Below, piece after piece: positions 1 to 13,300 of a stretch of 64,000 bases of DNA. The number at the start of each line of letters is the position of its first letter. The first letter of the stretch is position 1. The notes beneath the pieces are model-generated. The model was given only the letters and a program-made list of their open reading frames with translations. It was not told the origin of the DNA and did no database searches. Source of the DNA: Argopecten irradians (Eukaryota > Mollusca > Bivalvia > Pectinida > Pectinidae); contig NC_091137.1 of NCBI RefSeq assembly GCF_041381155.1, positions 19,699,655 through 19,763,654 on the forward strand, given 5' to 3'. The position numbers and the translations under genes are program-made.

Positions 1-1410
1 TAATATCTGCCATTCGAGTTCGTTATACACCAGTTGATTTTCAATTCATATTCCATTTTTAACACGTGTTTTAATTAGGCAATAAAGTCTAAAACTCATT
101 TTTCAGTGCTCTTCCTGCAAACGTCTTCGGAAAAATATATTTGATGAAGCCTCTCTTCCCCACATTTTCTTGCTTCTTTTTTTTCTCTTAAATGAAAAAG
201 TCTATTGTCTCATCATTTTAATTTATTAATAACTAATATAATTTACTGTATACATAAAATTAGAAAACTTTACATGGTATGCAATGTACCGTTGAAAACA
301 ATAATTAATATATGTTTATTTTTTTGGTTTTTGTTTTTTTGTTGTCTGTTTATCTTTTTTTATACTTATTTTTAGGCGAGGGGGGGGGCAAATCATTACT
401 TTCCTATTTTTGAAGTTTGTAAATGTGCTTATTTTGATCATAGCTTGCAATAATTTAAGCAGGGCTTCACATTTTAAAGTTTTTTTTGTATGCATATCAG
501 ACAACATGGGACATTTTAGCGGATAGGATCTAAACTGTTACCAGAAATTTTACTATGACGAAACATAATGTAGTAGTATATAGTATATAGTGTCATAAAC
601 ATTTCTGTATAAAAATGGATTATAATATAATCTACAATACAGAGAGTTTACCAAGGTGGCTGTATCCTTCGTTTCCTCGTATAATGATTATGCGATGTCG
701 GAATGGTGTGCCGCCTAAGTCGGTTTTGCCATTAGCTAATTGGGTTAGTATACTGGCATACCCATCCTGTCTCTAACTGTATGTCTTTTGTATTATTACA
801 TAATTAATTTATCATGGTGCATCGCTCTATATGAGAGATTGTCGAAAATCTGATAGTAATACATTAAATGACGATCTTAAAACACACGTTCCGATGCACT
901 CTGATACTGGCCTATCCAATGCCTTAATGGTTTAAAATATGATAATATTTTCTATTAAATCATATAATAAATAGCTCTGATGGGCTGGAAGATGTAGGTA
1001 TAATAATCAACAATGATGGATGGTTAAAAAAACAAATTATTTTTGAATATAAAGATGGCTGTGACCTACCTTTAGTTTACTCATCACTCTTTCGACGACT
1101 GAGACCCCTCGGTTTGTCCATGTGATAGAACTGTTGATGAAACAGACTATGCACAGTCGAGGACTGATTTTGGACCTTGCGAGGTTAATGGTGTTTGCTG
1201 TTCGATGAAGCACGATATTTACCATTCGAAGCGCGGTACTGATTTGAACTTGGTGTACTATGGTTGATAGCTGCTTATCTTAATTGAGTTCCATTTCTGT
1301 ATCATGGTGATAGCTGTTTGATGACAGCAGATATTACATCGAGACTATTTGACATTAATTGAGTTCCATTTCTTGATTTGACCTTGGTGGATGACGTTGC
1401 GAGATGGATC
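1..1410. repeat. Leftmost, noisy copy of the 1.375-kb higher-order repeat
   Basis: The sequence follows the same order as 2157-3500. It opens with the same text (CTGCCATTCGAGTTCGTTAT) and ends in degraded 59-bp minisatellite units from about 1080. It differs from the other copies mainly by many scattered single-base insertions rather than substitutions, so it is longer than its sisters over matching stretches. It probably continues to the left of the window. The pattern could be an old, decayed copy or unpolished long-read sequence. No gene is seen in it. Confidence 0.75.
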
Positions 1411-2156
1411 AATTGCATTACGATTGTTCGTTATTAATTATCATACCTGTAGACAGCAGGGTATATTTATTAAATTAAAAAAATGTTGTCAGCATCGCAA
1501 TACTTCAATGCTAATTTATTTCTCTAGATTTGGTTATCATATCGGATTATTTTATCTCCATAAATCCATACATGAGAGGAGGTGTAAACACAAATAATCA
1601 ATCAATAATTCGCCACAGCAATCATATAACATTACAATAGATATAACCAAAATATACTAAATATGATAAATTAATGAATAAATAATTAAATAAATAAATA
1701 AAATGAAATAAAAAAATAAGTGTCAGAGCGTTCTGGTGCAATTGTAGGGAACTTGTTTGTTACTATCACTATCAGGTGGGGATAGAAAAGACGATCCTAC
1801 TAAACCGTCTACTGTTTGTTTCTTCTGTGCACTAAAATGTTCCCAAGTATTGTTCTTTATCTTAACACTGACACACATGATCAATTTCAAGCAGGAAATA
1901 TAATTATAGAGTTATTAACCCTATTGTAATTATCTTAATCCGCTTTTAATTGATTAAAACAATCATTTCCGTGTATCCCCCCCCCCCCCCCCGGAAAGGT
2001 AGATACTGACAAGTCATGCATTGTTATGGTAATCCAAGTTTACATTGTTCTCCTAAAGGGAGAATCTCGCAGGAACACCAAGTGTCACCAGGAGTATGGA
2101 ACAGCCTGTTGTTGTAATATTGTATTAAATCTATCATTAACAACCATTTAAATTAT
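1411..2156. other. AT-rich spacer with simple repeats
   Basis: This stretch separates the noisy copy from the first clean copy of the higher-order repeat. It holds an (AAAT)n-like tract at about 1671-1720 and a poly-C run at 1977-1992. No coding signal or known element was recognised. Confidence 0.6.
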
Positions 2157-3755
2157 AGTAATTCTGCCATTCGAGTTCGTTATACACAGTTGATTTTAAT
2201 TATATCCATTTTTACACGTGTTAATTAGGCAATAAAGTCTAAAACCATTTTTCAGTGCTCTTCCTGCACACGTCTTTCGGGAAAAATATTTTGATGAAGC
2301 TCTCTACAATTTTCTTTCTTCCTTTTTTTCTTTAAATGAAAAGTCTATTGTCTCATCATTTAACTTATAATAACTAATATAATTTACTTATACATAAATT
2401 ATAACTTTACATGGTATGCAATGTACCGTTGAAAAAATAATAAATTGTTATTTTTTGGTTTTTGTTTTTTTGTTTTGTTTATCTTTTTATACTTATTTTT
2501 AGGGGGGGCAAATCATTACTTTCCTATTTTTGAAGTTTGTAAATGTATATATGAAATAGTTGCAATAATTTAAGCAGGCTTCACATTTTTAAAGTTTATT
2601 TTGTATGCATATCAGACAACATGGACATTTTAGGATAGGATCAAACTGTACCAGAAATTTTACTATGAAAACATATGTACGTAGTATATAGTGTACAAAA
2701 TATTTCTAAATTACAGATTATGAAATAAACATTCTGTATAAAAATGGTAATAATATAATTACAATGCGAGAGTTTACCAAAGGTGGCTGCTACCTTTGTA
2801 TCCTCGGTATCTGGTCGGACTGATTTGCCCGATGTCGGAACGGTGTGACCGCCTAAGTGGTTTTGCCTTAGTAATGGGTAGTAACTCCAACCCATCCTGT
2901 CTCAAACTGAATGGCTTTGTAATATTACATATTAAATTATCAAGGTGCATCGCTATATGAGATTTTGTCGAAAATGATAGTAAACAAATTCGAATTAAAA
3001 CACCGTCCCGATGCACCTTAACAGCTTCCATTGTTTAATGGTTTAAATATGATAATTACTTAATTAAATCATACTAGTACATAGGGCCGGAGATGTAGGT
3101 GAAAATCACTGTGATGGTTAATGTTAATATTATTTTTGATATAAGATGGTTGACCTCACCTTGTTTACATCACTCTATCGAGACTGATTTGACCTCGGTG
3201 TCCATGGTGATAGCTGTTGATGAAACAGATATTACATCGAGACTGATTTGACCTTGGTGTTCATGGTGATAGCTGTTGATGAAACAGATATTACATTGGA
3301 TTGATTTGACCTCGGTGTCCATGGTGATAGCTGTTGATGAAGCAGATATTACATCGAGACTGATTTGACCTCGGTGTCCATGGTGATAGCTGTTGATGAA
3401 ACAGATATTACATCGAGACTGATTTGACCTTGGTGTCCATGGTGATAGCTGTTGATGAAACAGATATTACATCGAGACTGATTTGACCTTGGTGTTCATG
3501 GTGATAGCTGTTGATGAAGCAGATATTACATCGAGACTGATTTGACCTTGTTGTCCATGGTGATAACTATTGATGAAACAGATATTACATCGAGACTGAT
3601 TTGACCTTGGTGTCCATAGTGATAGCTGTTGAGGAAGCAGATATTACATCGAGACTGTTTTGAAATTGATGTCCATGGTAATAGCTGTTGATGAAGAAGA
3701 TATTACATCGAGACTGATTTGAGCTTGGTGTCCATGGTGATAACTGTTGATAATT
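2157..3755. repeat. Higher-order repeat copy 1
   Basis: About 1 kb of non-satellite sequence is followed by roughly ten 59-bp minisatellite units (from about 3178). The first ~230 bases are shared with 1-238 but absent from copies 2 and 3, which begin at the equivalent of 2390 (TAATTTACTTATACAT). A perfect 11-base inverted repeat, AAGGTGCATCG / CGATGCACCTT, flanks about 60 bases near 2940-3020. The same palindromic module recurs in every copy. Confidence 0.85.
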
Positions 3756-5127
3756 TACTTATACATTAATTATAACTTTACATGGTATGCAATGCACCGT
3801 TGAAAAAATAACAAATTGTTATTTTTTGGTTTTTGTTTTTTGTTTTGTTTATCTTTTTATACTTATTTTTAGGGGGGGGGGGGGCAAATCATTACTTTCC
3901 TATTTTTGAAGTTTGTACATGTAAATATGAAATAGTTGCAATAATTTAAGCAGGCTTCACATTTTTAAAGTTTATTTTGTATGCATATCAGACAACATGG
4001 ACATTTTAGGATAGGATCAAACTGTACCAGAAATTTTACTATGAAAACATATGTACGTAGTATATAGTGTACAAAATATTTCTAAATTACAGATTATGAA
4101 ATAAACATTCTGTATAAAAATGGTAATAATATAATTACAATGCGAGAGTTTACCAAAGGTGGCTGCTACCTTTGTATCCTCGGTATCTGGTCTGACTGAT
4201 TTGCCCGATGTCGGAATGGTGTGACCGCCTAAGCGGTTTTGCCTTAGTAATGGGTAGTAACTCCAACCCATCCTGTCTCAAACAGAATGGCTTTGTAATA
4301 TTACATATTAAATTATCAAGGTGCATCGCTATATGAGATTTTGTCGAAAATGATATTAAACAGATTCGAATTAAAACACCGTCCCGATGCACCTTAACAG
4401 CTTCCATTGTTTAATGGTTTAAATATGATAATTACTTAATTAAATCATACTAGTACATAGGGCCGGAGATGTAGGTAAAAAAACACTGTGATGATTAATG
4501 TTAATATCATTTTTGATATAAGATGGTTGACCTTACCTTGTTTACATCACTCTATCGAGACTGATTTGACCTCGGTGTCCATTGTGATAGCTGTTGATGA
4601 AACAGATATTACATCGAGACTGATTTGACCTTGGTGTTCATGGTGATAGCTGTTGATGAAACAGATATTACATTGGATTGATTTGACCTCGGTGTCCATG
4701 GTGATAGCTGTTGATGAAGCAGATATTACATCGAGACTGATTTGACCTCGGTGTCCATGGTGATAGCTGTTGATGAAACAGATATTACATCGAGACTGAT
4801 TTGACCTTGGTGTCCATGGTGATAGCTGTTGATGAAACAGATATTACATCGAGACTGATTTGACCTTGGTGTTCATGGTGATAGCTGTTGATGAAGCAGA
4901 TATTACATCGAGACTGATTTGACCTTGTTGTCCATGGTGATAACTATTGATGAAACAGATATTACATCGAGACTGATTTGACCTTGGTGTCCATAGTGAT
5001 AGCTGTTGAGGAAGCAGATATTACATCGAGACTGTTTTGAAATTGATGTCCATGGTAATAGCTGTTGATGAAGAAGATATTACATCGAGACTGATTTGAG
5101 CTTGGTGTCCATGGTGATAACTGTTGA
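3751..5127. repeat. Higher-order repeat copy 2 (1.375 kb)
   Basis: Nearly identical to copy 1 and to the start of copy 3; equivalent landmarks are offset by 1374-1377 bp, with small differences in the G-run near 3873. The block starts inside a minisatellite unit: the text TGTTGAT runs straight into AATTTACTTATAC. This suggests that the duplication breakpoint lay in the satellite and that copies arose by unequal exchange. About ten 59-bp units end the block. The two overlapping minus-strand reading frames repeated in each copy are by-products of the duplication. Confidence 0.9.
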
Positions 5128-8100
5128 TAATTTACTTATACATTAATTATAACTTTACATGGTATGCAATGCACCGTTGAAAAAATAACAAATTGTTATT
5201 TTTTGGTTTTTGTTTTTTGTTTTGTTTATCGTTTTATACTTATTTTTAGGGGCGGGGGCAAATCATTACTTTCCTATTTTTGAAGTTTGTACATGTAAAT
5301 ATGAAATAGTTGCAATAATTTAAGCAGGCTTCACATTTTTAAAGTTTATTTTGTATGCATATCAGACAACATGGACATTTTAGGATAGGATCAAACTGTA
5401 CCAGAAATTTTACTATGAAAACATATGTACGTAGTATATAGTGTACAAAATATTTCTAAATTACAGATTATGAAATAAACATTCTGTATAAAAATGGTAA
5501 TAATATAATTACAATGCGAGAGTTTACCAAAGGTGGCTGCTACCTTTGTATCCTCGGTATCTGGTCTGACTGATTTGCCCGATGTCGGAATGGTGTGACC
5601 GCCTAAGCGGTTTTGCCTTAGTAATGGGTAGTAACTCCAACCCATCCTGTCTCAAACAGAATGGCTTTGTAATATTACATATTAAATTATCAAGGTGCAT
5701 CGCTATATGAGATTTTGTCGAAAATGATATTAAACAGATTCGAATTAAAACACCGTCCCGATGCACCTTAACAGCTTCCATTGTTTAATGGTTTAAATAT
5801 GATAATTACTTAATTAAATCATACTAGTACATAGGGCCGGAGATGTAGGTGAAAATCACTGTGATGGTTAATGTTAATATTATTTTTGATATAAGATGGT
5901 TGACCTCACCTTGTTTACATCACTCTATCGAGACTGATTTGACCTCGGTGTCCATGGTGATAGCTGTTGATGAAACAGATATTACATCGAGACTGATCTG
6001 ACCTTGGTGTCCATGGTGATAGCTTTTGATAAAACAGATATTACATCGAGACTGATTTGACCTTGGTGTCCATGGTGATAGCTATTGATGAAGCAGATAT
6101 TACATCGAGACTGATTTGACCTTGGTGTCCATGGTGATAGCTGTTGATGAAGCAGATATTACATCGAGATTGATTTGAGCTTGGTGTCCATGGTGATAGC
6201 TGTTGATGAAGCAAATATTACTTCGAGACTGATTTGACCTTGGTGTCCATGGTGATAGCTTTTGATAAAACAGATATTACATCGAGACTGATTTGACCTT
6301 GGTGTCCATGGTGATAGCTGTTGATGAAGCAGATATTACATCGAGACTGATTTGAGCTTGGTGTCCATGGTGATAGCTGTTGATGAAGCAGATATTACAT
6401 CGAGACTGATTTGACCTTGGTGTCCATGGTGATAGCTGTTGATGAAGCAGATATTACATCGAGACTGATTTGACCTTGGTGTCCATGGTGATAGCTGTTG
6501 ATGAAGCAGATATTACATCGAGATTGATTTGAGCTTGGTGTCCATGGTGATAGCTGTTGATGAAGCAAATATTACTTCGAGACTGATTTGACCTTGGTGT
6601 CCATGGTGATAGCTTTTGATAAAACAGATATTACATCGAGACTGATTTGACCTTGGTGTCCATGGTGATAGCTGTTGATGAAGCAGATATTACATCGAGA
6701 CTGATTTGAGCTTGGTGTCCATGGTGATAGCTGTTGATGAAGCAGATATTACATCGAGATTGATTTGACCTTGGTGTCCATGGTGATAGCTATTGATGAA
6801 GCAGATATTACATCGAGATTGATTTGAGCTTGGTGTCCATGGTGATAGCTGTTGATGAAGCAAATATTACTTCGAGACTGATTTGACCTTGATGTCCATG
6901 GTGATAGCTGTTGATGAAGCAGATATTACATCGGAGACTGATTTGACCTTGGTGTCCATGGTGATAGCTGTTGATGAAGCAAATATTACATCGAGACTGT
7001 TTTGACCTTGGTGTACATGGTGATAGCTATTGATGAAGCAAATATTACTTCGAGACTGATTTGACCTTGGTGTCCATGGTGATAGCTGTTTATGAAGCAG
7101 ATATGACATCGAGACTGATTTGACCTTGGTGTCCATGGTGATAGCTGTTGATGAAGCAGATATTACATCGAGACTGATTTGAGCTTGGTGTCCATGGTGA
7201 TAGCTGTTGATGAAGCAGATATTACATCGAGACTGATTTGACCTTGGTGTCCATGGTGATAGCTGTTGATGAAGCAGATATTACATCGAGACTGATTTGA
7301 GCTTGGTGTCCATGGTGATAGCTGTTGATGAAGCAAATATTACTTCGAGACTGATTTGACCTTGGTGTCCATGGTGATAGCTGTTGATGAAGCAGATATT
7401 ACTTCGAGACTGATTTGACCTTGGTGTCCATGGTGATAGCTGTTGATGAAGCAAATATTACTTCGAGACTGATTTTACCTTGGTGTCCATGGTGATAGCT
7501 GTTGATGAAGCAGATATTACATCGAGACTGATTTGAGCTTGGTGTCCATGGTGATAGCTGTTGATGAAGCAGATATTACATCGAGACTGATTTGACCTTG
7601 GTGTCCATGGTGATAGCTGTTGATGAAGCAGATATTACATCGAGATTGATTTGACCTTGGTGTCCATGGTGATAGCTGTTGATGAAGCAAATATTACTTC
7701 GAGACTGATTTGACCTTGGTGTCCATGGTGATAGCTGTTGATGAATCAGATATTACATCGAGACTGATTTGAGCTTGGTGTCCATGGTGATAGCTGTTGA
7801 TGAAGCAGATATTACATCGAGACTGATTTGACCTTGGTGTCCATGGTGATAGCTGTTGATGAAGCAGATATTACATCGAGTTTGATTTGACCTTGGTGTC
7901 CATGGTGATAGCTGTTGATGAAGCAAATATTGCTTCGAGACTGATTTGACCTTGGTGTCCATGGTGATAGCTGTTGATGAAGCAGATATTACTTCGAGAC
8001 TGATTTGACCTTGGTTTCCATGGTGATAGCTGTTGATGAAGCAAATATTACTTCGAGGCTGATTTGACCTTGGTGTCCATGGTGATAGCTGTTGATGAAG

Positions 8101-8168
8101 TAGATATTACATCGAGACTGATTTGACCTTGGTGTCCATGGTGATAGCTGTTGATGAAACAGATATTA
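5128..8168. repeat. Higher-order repeat copy 3 with expanded minisatellite
   Basis: The first ~800 bases match copies 1 and 2. The minisatellite then expands from about ten to about 38 units and stops abruptly at 8168, where the sequence becomes T-rich and unrelated. Confidence 0.9.
5927..8168. repeat. 59-bp minisatellite, about 38 units
   Basis: The unit runs GAGACTGATTTGACCTTGG, then TGTCCATGGTGATAGCTG, then TTGATGAAGCAGATATTACATC. Variants (GACCTTGG, GACCTCGG, GAGCTTGG; ACATCGAG, ACTTCGAG) recur in groups, and the distinctive TTTTGATAAAACAG variant recurs near 6022, 6259 and 6612. This implies that blocks of about four to six units were copied together. The reverse strand of the commonest variant reads CCAAGGTCA in every unit. 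Short arrays of the same unit lie at about 3178-3755 and 4552-5127. Confidence 0.92.
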
Positions 8169-9153
8169 CCCATCCGTTACCGATCCTTTCCTTCTTTTTT
8201 GTTTTGTTTTTGTTTTTTGTTTTCCCGTTGAACGATTATTGATGCAGAGTCCTGATTTAATATTAATATTTTTATCGACAAACTTTTCAACTAAAATAAA
8301 TCTTCTATCATAGTTCGTATTTTGTTGTTAAAGTGCAAATAAGAAGTTATTCAAAAATTCAAAATATTCAATGTGACATTGATTTTTACCAAATTAACCA
8401 ATGGCGCTTATTTAAACTGAAGGTACGCCATGATGGTGAATGAAGCGACCAAATCAAAACTTAAACAACACCTATTACATAATCTTGATGGGTGAAGTGA
8501 GGAAATACTTACATGTATAATGCAATATTTTATTACTTTAGCAAATCATAGTTTTAGTCTACTTCTTATATCAATCCACACTTTAATCCTTTACACAATA
8601 AATACCGTAGCTTTACCGAGATGATCTCTGGGTATTTTATACAGCTCATTCATATTACACTGTCCTTATTCTATTTCTATGAGTGTCTGTATATATGACA
8701 CACATTTCTTTACAAAATTTTACTATCACATTATGTACTACATTGCATTATGTATTTTTGTGTATTATATCACCAAAGTATTATTACAACAATATTTTGT
8801 TTTTGCATTTAAAGCATTTATTACAATATGTTATGAGATTATTTGCTAAAACACTTGCATCCCCATGATGTGATATATGTTTTTAATCATTTTTACGAAA
8901 TACTTTTTGTAATTATAATTGAATTTATTTTATATCATTAAGTTTTGACGGATATTATTTGCTGATATTCTTACGCTTTTGTACTAAATTGTAGACGTTT
9001 TAATCTCGATGATAAGTACATGCTTATAATATTGCCTTTCTGTTGTTTTTTATTCAATTTTATTCAATGTTTATACTACATTGTATTGTATATACTATTG
9101 TATTTCCTTTCCTTTCCGAAGAATGAGTGTGTCTTCCACAATACACACAGTGC
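8169..9153. other. AT-rich sequence, nothing recognised
   Basis: It begins with a T-rich tract (TTTTTTGTTTTG repeats, 8196-8222) and continues as AT-rich DNA. There are short chance reading frames but no splice-bounded exon, repeat family or RNA gene that I can identify. Confidence 0.5.
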
Positions 9154-9412
9154 ACTTCTCAAACGAAGAAGGATAACTCTTATTTCTAAAAGTTTTCACA
9201 TAACACCGGGTTGATTAAATAATTAAATCGAAAGTTCTAATAGGAGCATTTGAACTAAATATTTGTTTTCTTTCATATTTAGCTTCGTAATATGTAAGAT
9301 CTATTAGAAAGAAGAAAATTAAACGTAATCATATATTATTTAAATCTATTTAATTATAATTGCGCTATGTCGATACACTTGGTTGATACTATCGTTTGAC
9401 ATTCCTTTGGGC
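9154..9412. repeat. Direct duplication, copy A (uninterrupted)
   Basis: The sequence from CTTCTCAAACGAAGAAGG to ACATTCCTTTGGGC occurs again at 9428-10032 with a few substitutions. In this copy the TTAA at 9350-9353 is intact, so it records the empty site for the MITE that interrupts copy B. Confidence 0.88.
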
Positions 9413-9427
9413 ATTTATACATGTACT

Positions 9428-10032
9428 ACTTCTCAAACGAAGAAGGATAACTCTTATTTCTGAAAGTTTTCACATAATACCAGGTTGATTAAATAATTAA
9501 ATCGAAAGTTTTAATAGGAGCATTTGAACTAAATTATTGTTTTCTTTCATATTTAGCTTCGTAATATGTAAGATCTATTAGAAAGAAGAAAATTAAACGT
9601 AATCATATATAATTTTAATCTATTAAAGATGCTCCACCGCTGACAAATGGTATTTTTTCTTTATTAAAAACAAGAGCAGACGATTTAGTATTTTTCTTCA
9701 GTTACAAAAGTTACTTAATTTACATCATTACCGCCGTTGAAAAGCTTGAGCTTCTAATATTACTTCAAGTTGAATATATAAAAAATAATTAATTGCATCC
9801 CGAAAAAATTCCGTGGCACTATTTCCTATATGGAATGAAGTACTGATTGCTCATGCACCAAAGGCAAAATAAATTATTTTGTATTATTTTTTGTGTTAAT
9901 TAGACATATATATACACGATTAAACACCAATTATTGTTCAAACGATGAATATAATTTATGTTCTGTCGGCGGTGGAGCATCTTTAATTAAAATTGCGCTA
10001 TGTTGATACTTTCCTTTGACATTCCTTTGGGC
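9428..10032. repeat. Direct duplication, copy B (split by a MITE)
   Basis: Matches copy A from 9428 to about 9626 and again from 9983 to 10032. The missing middle is replaced by the 356-bp element at 9627-9982. The duplication therefore came first and the insertion second. Confidence 0.88.
9627..9982. mobile_element. TTAA-flanked MITE, family 1 (complete)
   Basis: The terminal inverted repeats start AGATGCTCCACCGC and end GCGGTGGAGCATCT, extending to about 18 bp with one mismatch. TTAA lies on both sides (9623-9626 and 9983-9986), and the uninterrupted duplicate at 9350 has one TTAA. Target choice of TTAA is the mark of piggyBac-type transposases (established knowledge). The ends are not the classic CCY type, so the class is inferred. 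It has no coding capacity. A relative with the same left end lies at 61850. Confidence 0.9.
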
Positions 10033-10335
10033 TAAATATTGGTATTTTTTAGTACTTAAGCAACGTTTCTTACCAATTGCTTTAAATCGCTGGCATCATT
10101 AGCGAACCCTAGATATCCGAAACAGGTGTATGGATAATTAAGTTAGTGCTTGTTTCCTTGAAATCCATTCTACAATCCTTATACATGTATGTATTTTTGG
10201 TTGCCTCCCTTCTCCCCCATCCATTTCTTCGTCAGTCAACTGAACATGACAAAATAGTATTAGACATTTTCAAACAAAATCAAGCTATCGACTATTAGTT
10301 TGACTAAAAACAAAGACTACCGATAAAGATATAAT

Positions 10336-10341
10336 TTTATT
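10336..10341 (-). promoter_or_regulatory. Poly(A) signal AATAAA of the DUF4347-like gene
   Basis: TTTATT on the + strand reads AATAAA on the minus strand, 22 bases downstream of the stop codon at 10364-10366. Its strand and distance suit the last exon and imply a very short 3' UTR. Confidence 0.6.
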
Positions 10342-10363
10342 GTAACATTTTATAACATTAAGA

Positions 10364-13300
10364 TCATCCTTGATCCGAGTCATTGGCGTCTGCAGCCAGA
10401 GACGACCAGGTTCTAACTACACTCTCTGTGTCATCGTCCTTATCATCTAACACATCAAAGTCTATCTCATCGTCGCTGTCATCTTGTTTTGATCGCCATA
10501 GCTCATATCGTCTTTTATCGAAATATAGCGTTACTATATCATGGTCTGAAATATAATACGTAAAAAACAGAAATGTGAACAAAACGGAAGACTGGCCAAT
10601 TCACTCTAGAGATGTATACTATATATTTTAAAATATATATCTAATTGACTATAAATTATTTATTTATACAAACATATACATAAATATATAAATGTATGTA
10701 TTTCAGATAGATACAAATACAAATCCGGCCGGAATATTGGATGAGAAGAATTTGTTCCATTAAAGGGGCAATTCACTTAGGGTATTTCTTTTACATAACC
10801 AAGAAGCAAAAAATAGCATAAATGTATTGTTCTACATTTCTTATGAAACATATAATGTAAAACATTGACAAAATACACGACATTGTTAAGTATTTTAATT
10901 AACATCGTTGAAATATAAAATCGTTGATCAATACGATTAAGCAGGTACAACATGGACGCTGTACCCATACCCGAGCCAAAGTCACGCACGTTAAATAAAT
11001 AAACTACATAACCACTGAGAAGGTGATACATGTAAAATGATTTTAGACAAGACAATTCACCTAATAAGGTAAACATACCACTGCCAGAGCGATTTGAGCA
11101 GTTCTAGACAACAGTTGCATTACTCTACGAGCTAGGGACAGGGCTCGGCATACAAGAAGTTCGACCACAATGTGTAATGGCGGACAGCGAGTGAGTTTGA
11201 ACATCTACACACATGTCACCCCCATGGGCTTTTCAGGCATATCACAGTAAAACCGACTGATCTAATTTCCATCAGAACTGGGTTTCTTCCGATATATGTA
11301 CAAATTTTGATGTTCTCTTAGACAGAATTGTCCCTTTAACATCTAGACTATGTGTTAGTGACTTGTAAGCTCATTAACGATTAAAAATAATTTGCTATTT
11401 GTGTCGTAGTTGTAGCAGTAATTCTTTAAATTGGTTGGTAAAAGTAAATAATGTATATTCCATTGATAGGATGAAGTGAAACTTTGTGGAATACAATATA
11501 AATAAAACAACATTAAAATTATTGTTATCATATATGATTTATTTATAATGAAGGATTACCGTAATTGTGTGTATGTCGAGGATTTCTCCCTCAGATTGAC
11601 TACTTACCCTCCTGTGTACCACTGGTAGCGTTTTCTATGTAGACCATGTTGTGATGGATCAACCGCTGGAGTATGTTCATTACCTGTACAGATTCCATAA
11701 ATTACCATAAAATAACAACATTAAACGGCGTATCATTATATTTACATATTGAAAAATATAATATATAGAGGACGATTTTTTTTAAATAAAGTAAATATAT
11801 CATCTAAACTAAACATTATATTATTTAAATAGTAAATATTTATGTTGAATGTGTCCCTGGTTAATGAATGGTGGGTGCTATCGCCTCGGATATCAAATTT
11901 ACGCTTTGTTGTTGCATTTTTTCCTTTTCTTTTTTCAAATATGTATTATTAATGCTAATAATTTCATTCACCGAACGAGAAAAACTGCAGAGGCAATTAC
12001 CGATTGGTCTGTTGTAAACTCACTAAGGCGTTGTCTATGTTGAAAAACATTATTCGATACAGAAAATAAACCGTATGGACAAATGTCCAATCCCTTTTAC
12101 CTCGTATCCCTGAGCACCACTCGCTAAGTCACATCCACAAAGGTGCAGTTTAGAATCCTCGGGGTTCAGTTTGCTGACCATGCTGCTCAAGTCTTTCCAA
12201 AACCTATGTACAAACAGAGCAAGTGTAATAGATTGTCGCCCTTACCACAGTAAGTAGCAACTGTAGTTATCTGCATCCACTGTAAGGACCAATGGTAACT
12301 ACGATTAAAGTGTGTTCTCTGTTTTAACGTGTATTTTGCAGGCAATACCGACAAGGATCGTGCTTATATCAAATTAACGTGAAATAAATCGAAGTCTTGT
12401 GAGATCCACAGAGTCGCCATTTTTTTTATAAATGTCATATATTTTGGATTCTATGACATTGAAATGCTTAGTGAACTCTTATCCTTAACATATTTACGTG
12501 GCGTGAGAAAATGTGCCATCGACCTATCTTCACAACACTAATACAGTACTGTGAACGGTTTTCATATTTTTTCAATTTGTGACCTTGACATGACCGTTAT
12601 CAATCGTTCTTGCAAGCTCTTGCAGTGTTGTTGCCATAACATGATCAAAAAAGGAACGTCGTTTCTAATCCCGTTCTTACCCAAAAAGTGACATTTAATG
12701 GTCTTGAAAATAAAAAAAAACGAAAAACACAGCCATAACACAAGATTTTTATCCGAAAAGGAGCTCCCTTATAATTCATAGCAAATCATCTTTTTAAGGT
12801 GTACTTGAAGTGTTTACCTAAACCATAATTACCGAAATGGTATTTCAGTCGTTAAAGCCAAACATATGTTCATAAATCAGTTACTGTTATCAACACAGAG
12901 TTTCAGATGTACATCAAGATTATGCCATTTTTAAGACTGGCCATCAGTCTCTAGAATATAAAAAAATCACTTGAATTTGGCTTGATTATTTTTGTCTTTA
13001 CTACACGTCTGCTTCTAAGTTTCAAACTAGGGGAAGATAATAAAGTACATAACTCTGACGAGAAAGTATTTTATATGAATATAGATGATTTTATCTTTTA
13101 GATACTTTGATACGTTTATCGCTTAGTTATAACATGTGTGATTCACGATGTATTTGACATTCGCTTCAATTCTAGTCATTGTTAATACACAATATATGTC
13201 GTTTACGTCAGCCACAAACCCGTAAACAGATACAAAAATTCACTTGTCGTTTTCGTCAGCCACAAACCCGTAAACAGATACAAAAATTCACTTGTCGTTT

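Noticed and set aside
2641-5781. Two 84-85-codon minus-strand ORFs repeated three times
   Set aside because: They recur only because the 1.375-kb unit is duplicated. The frames overlap, start within AT-rich or palindromic sequence and show no domain.
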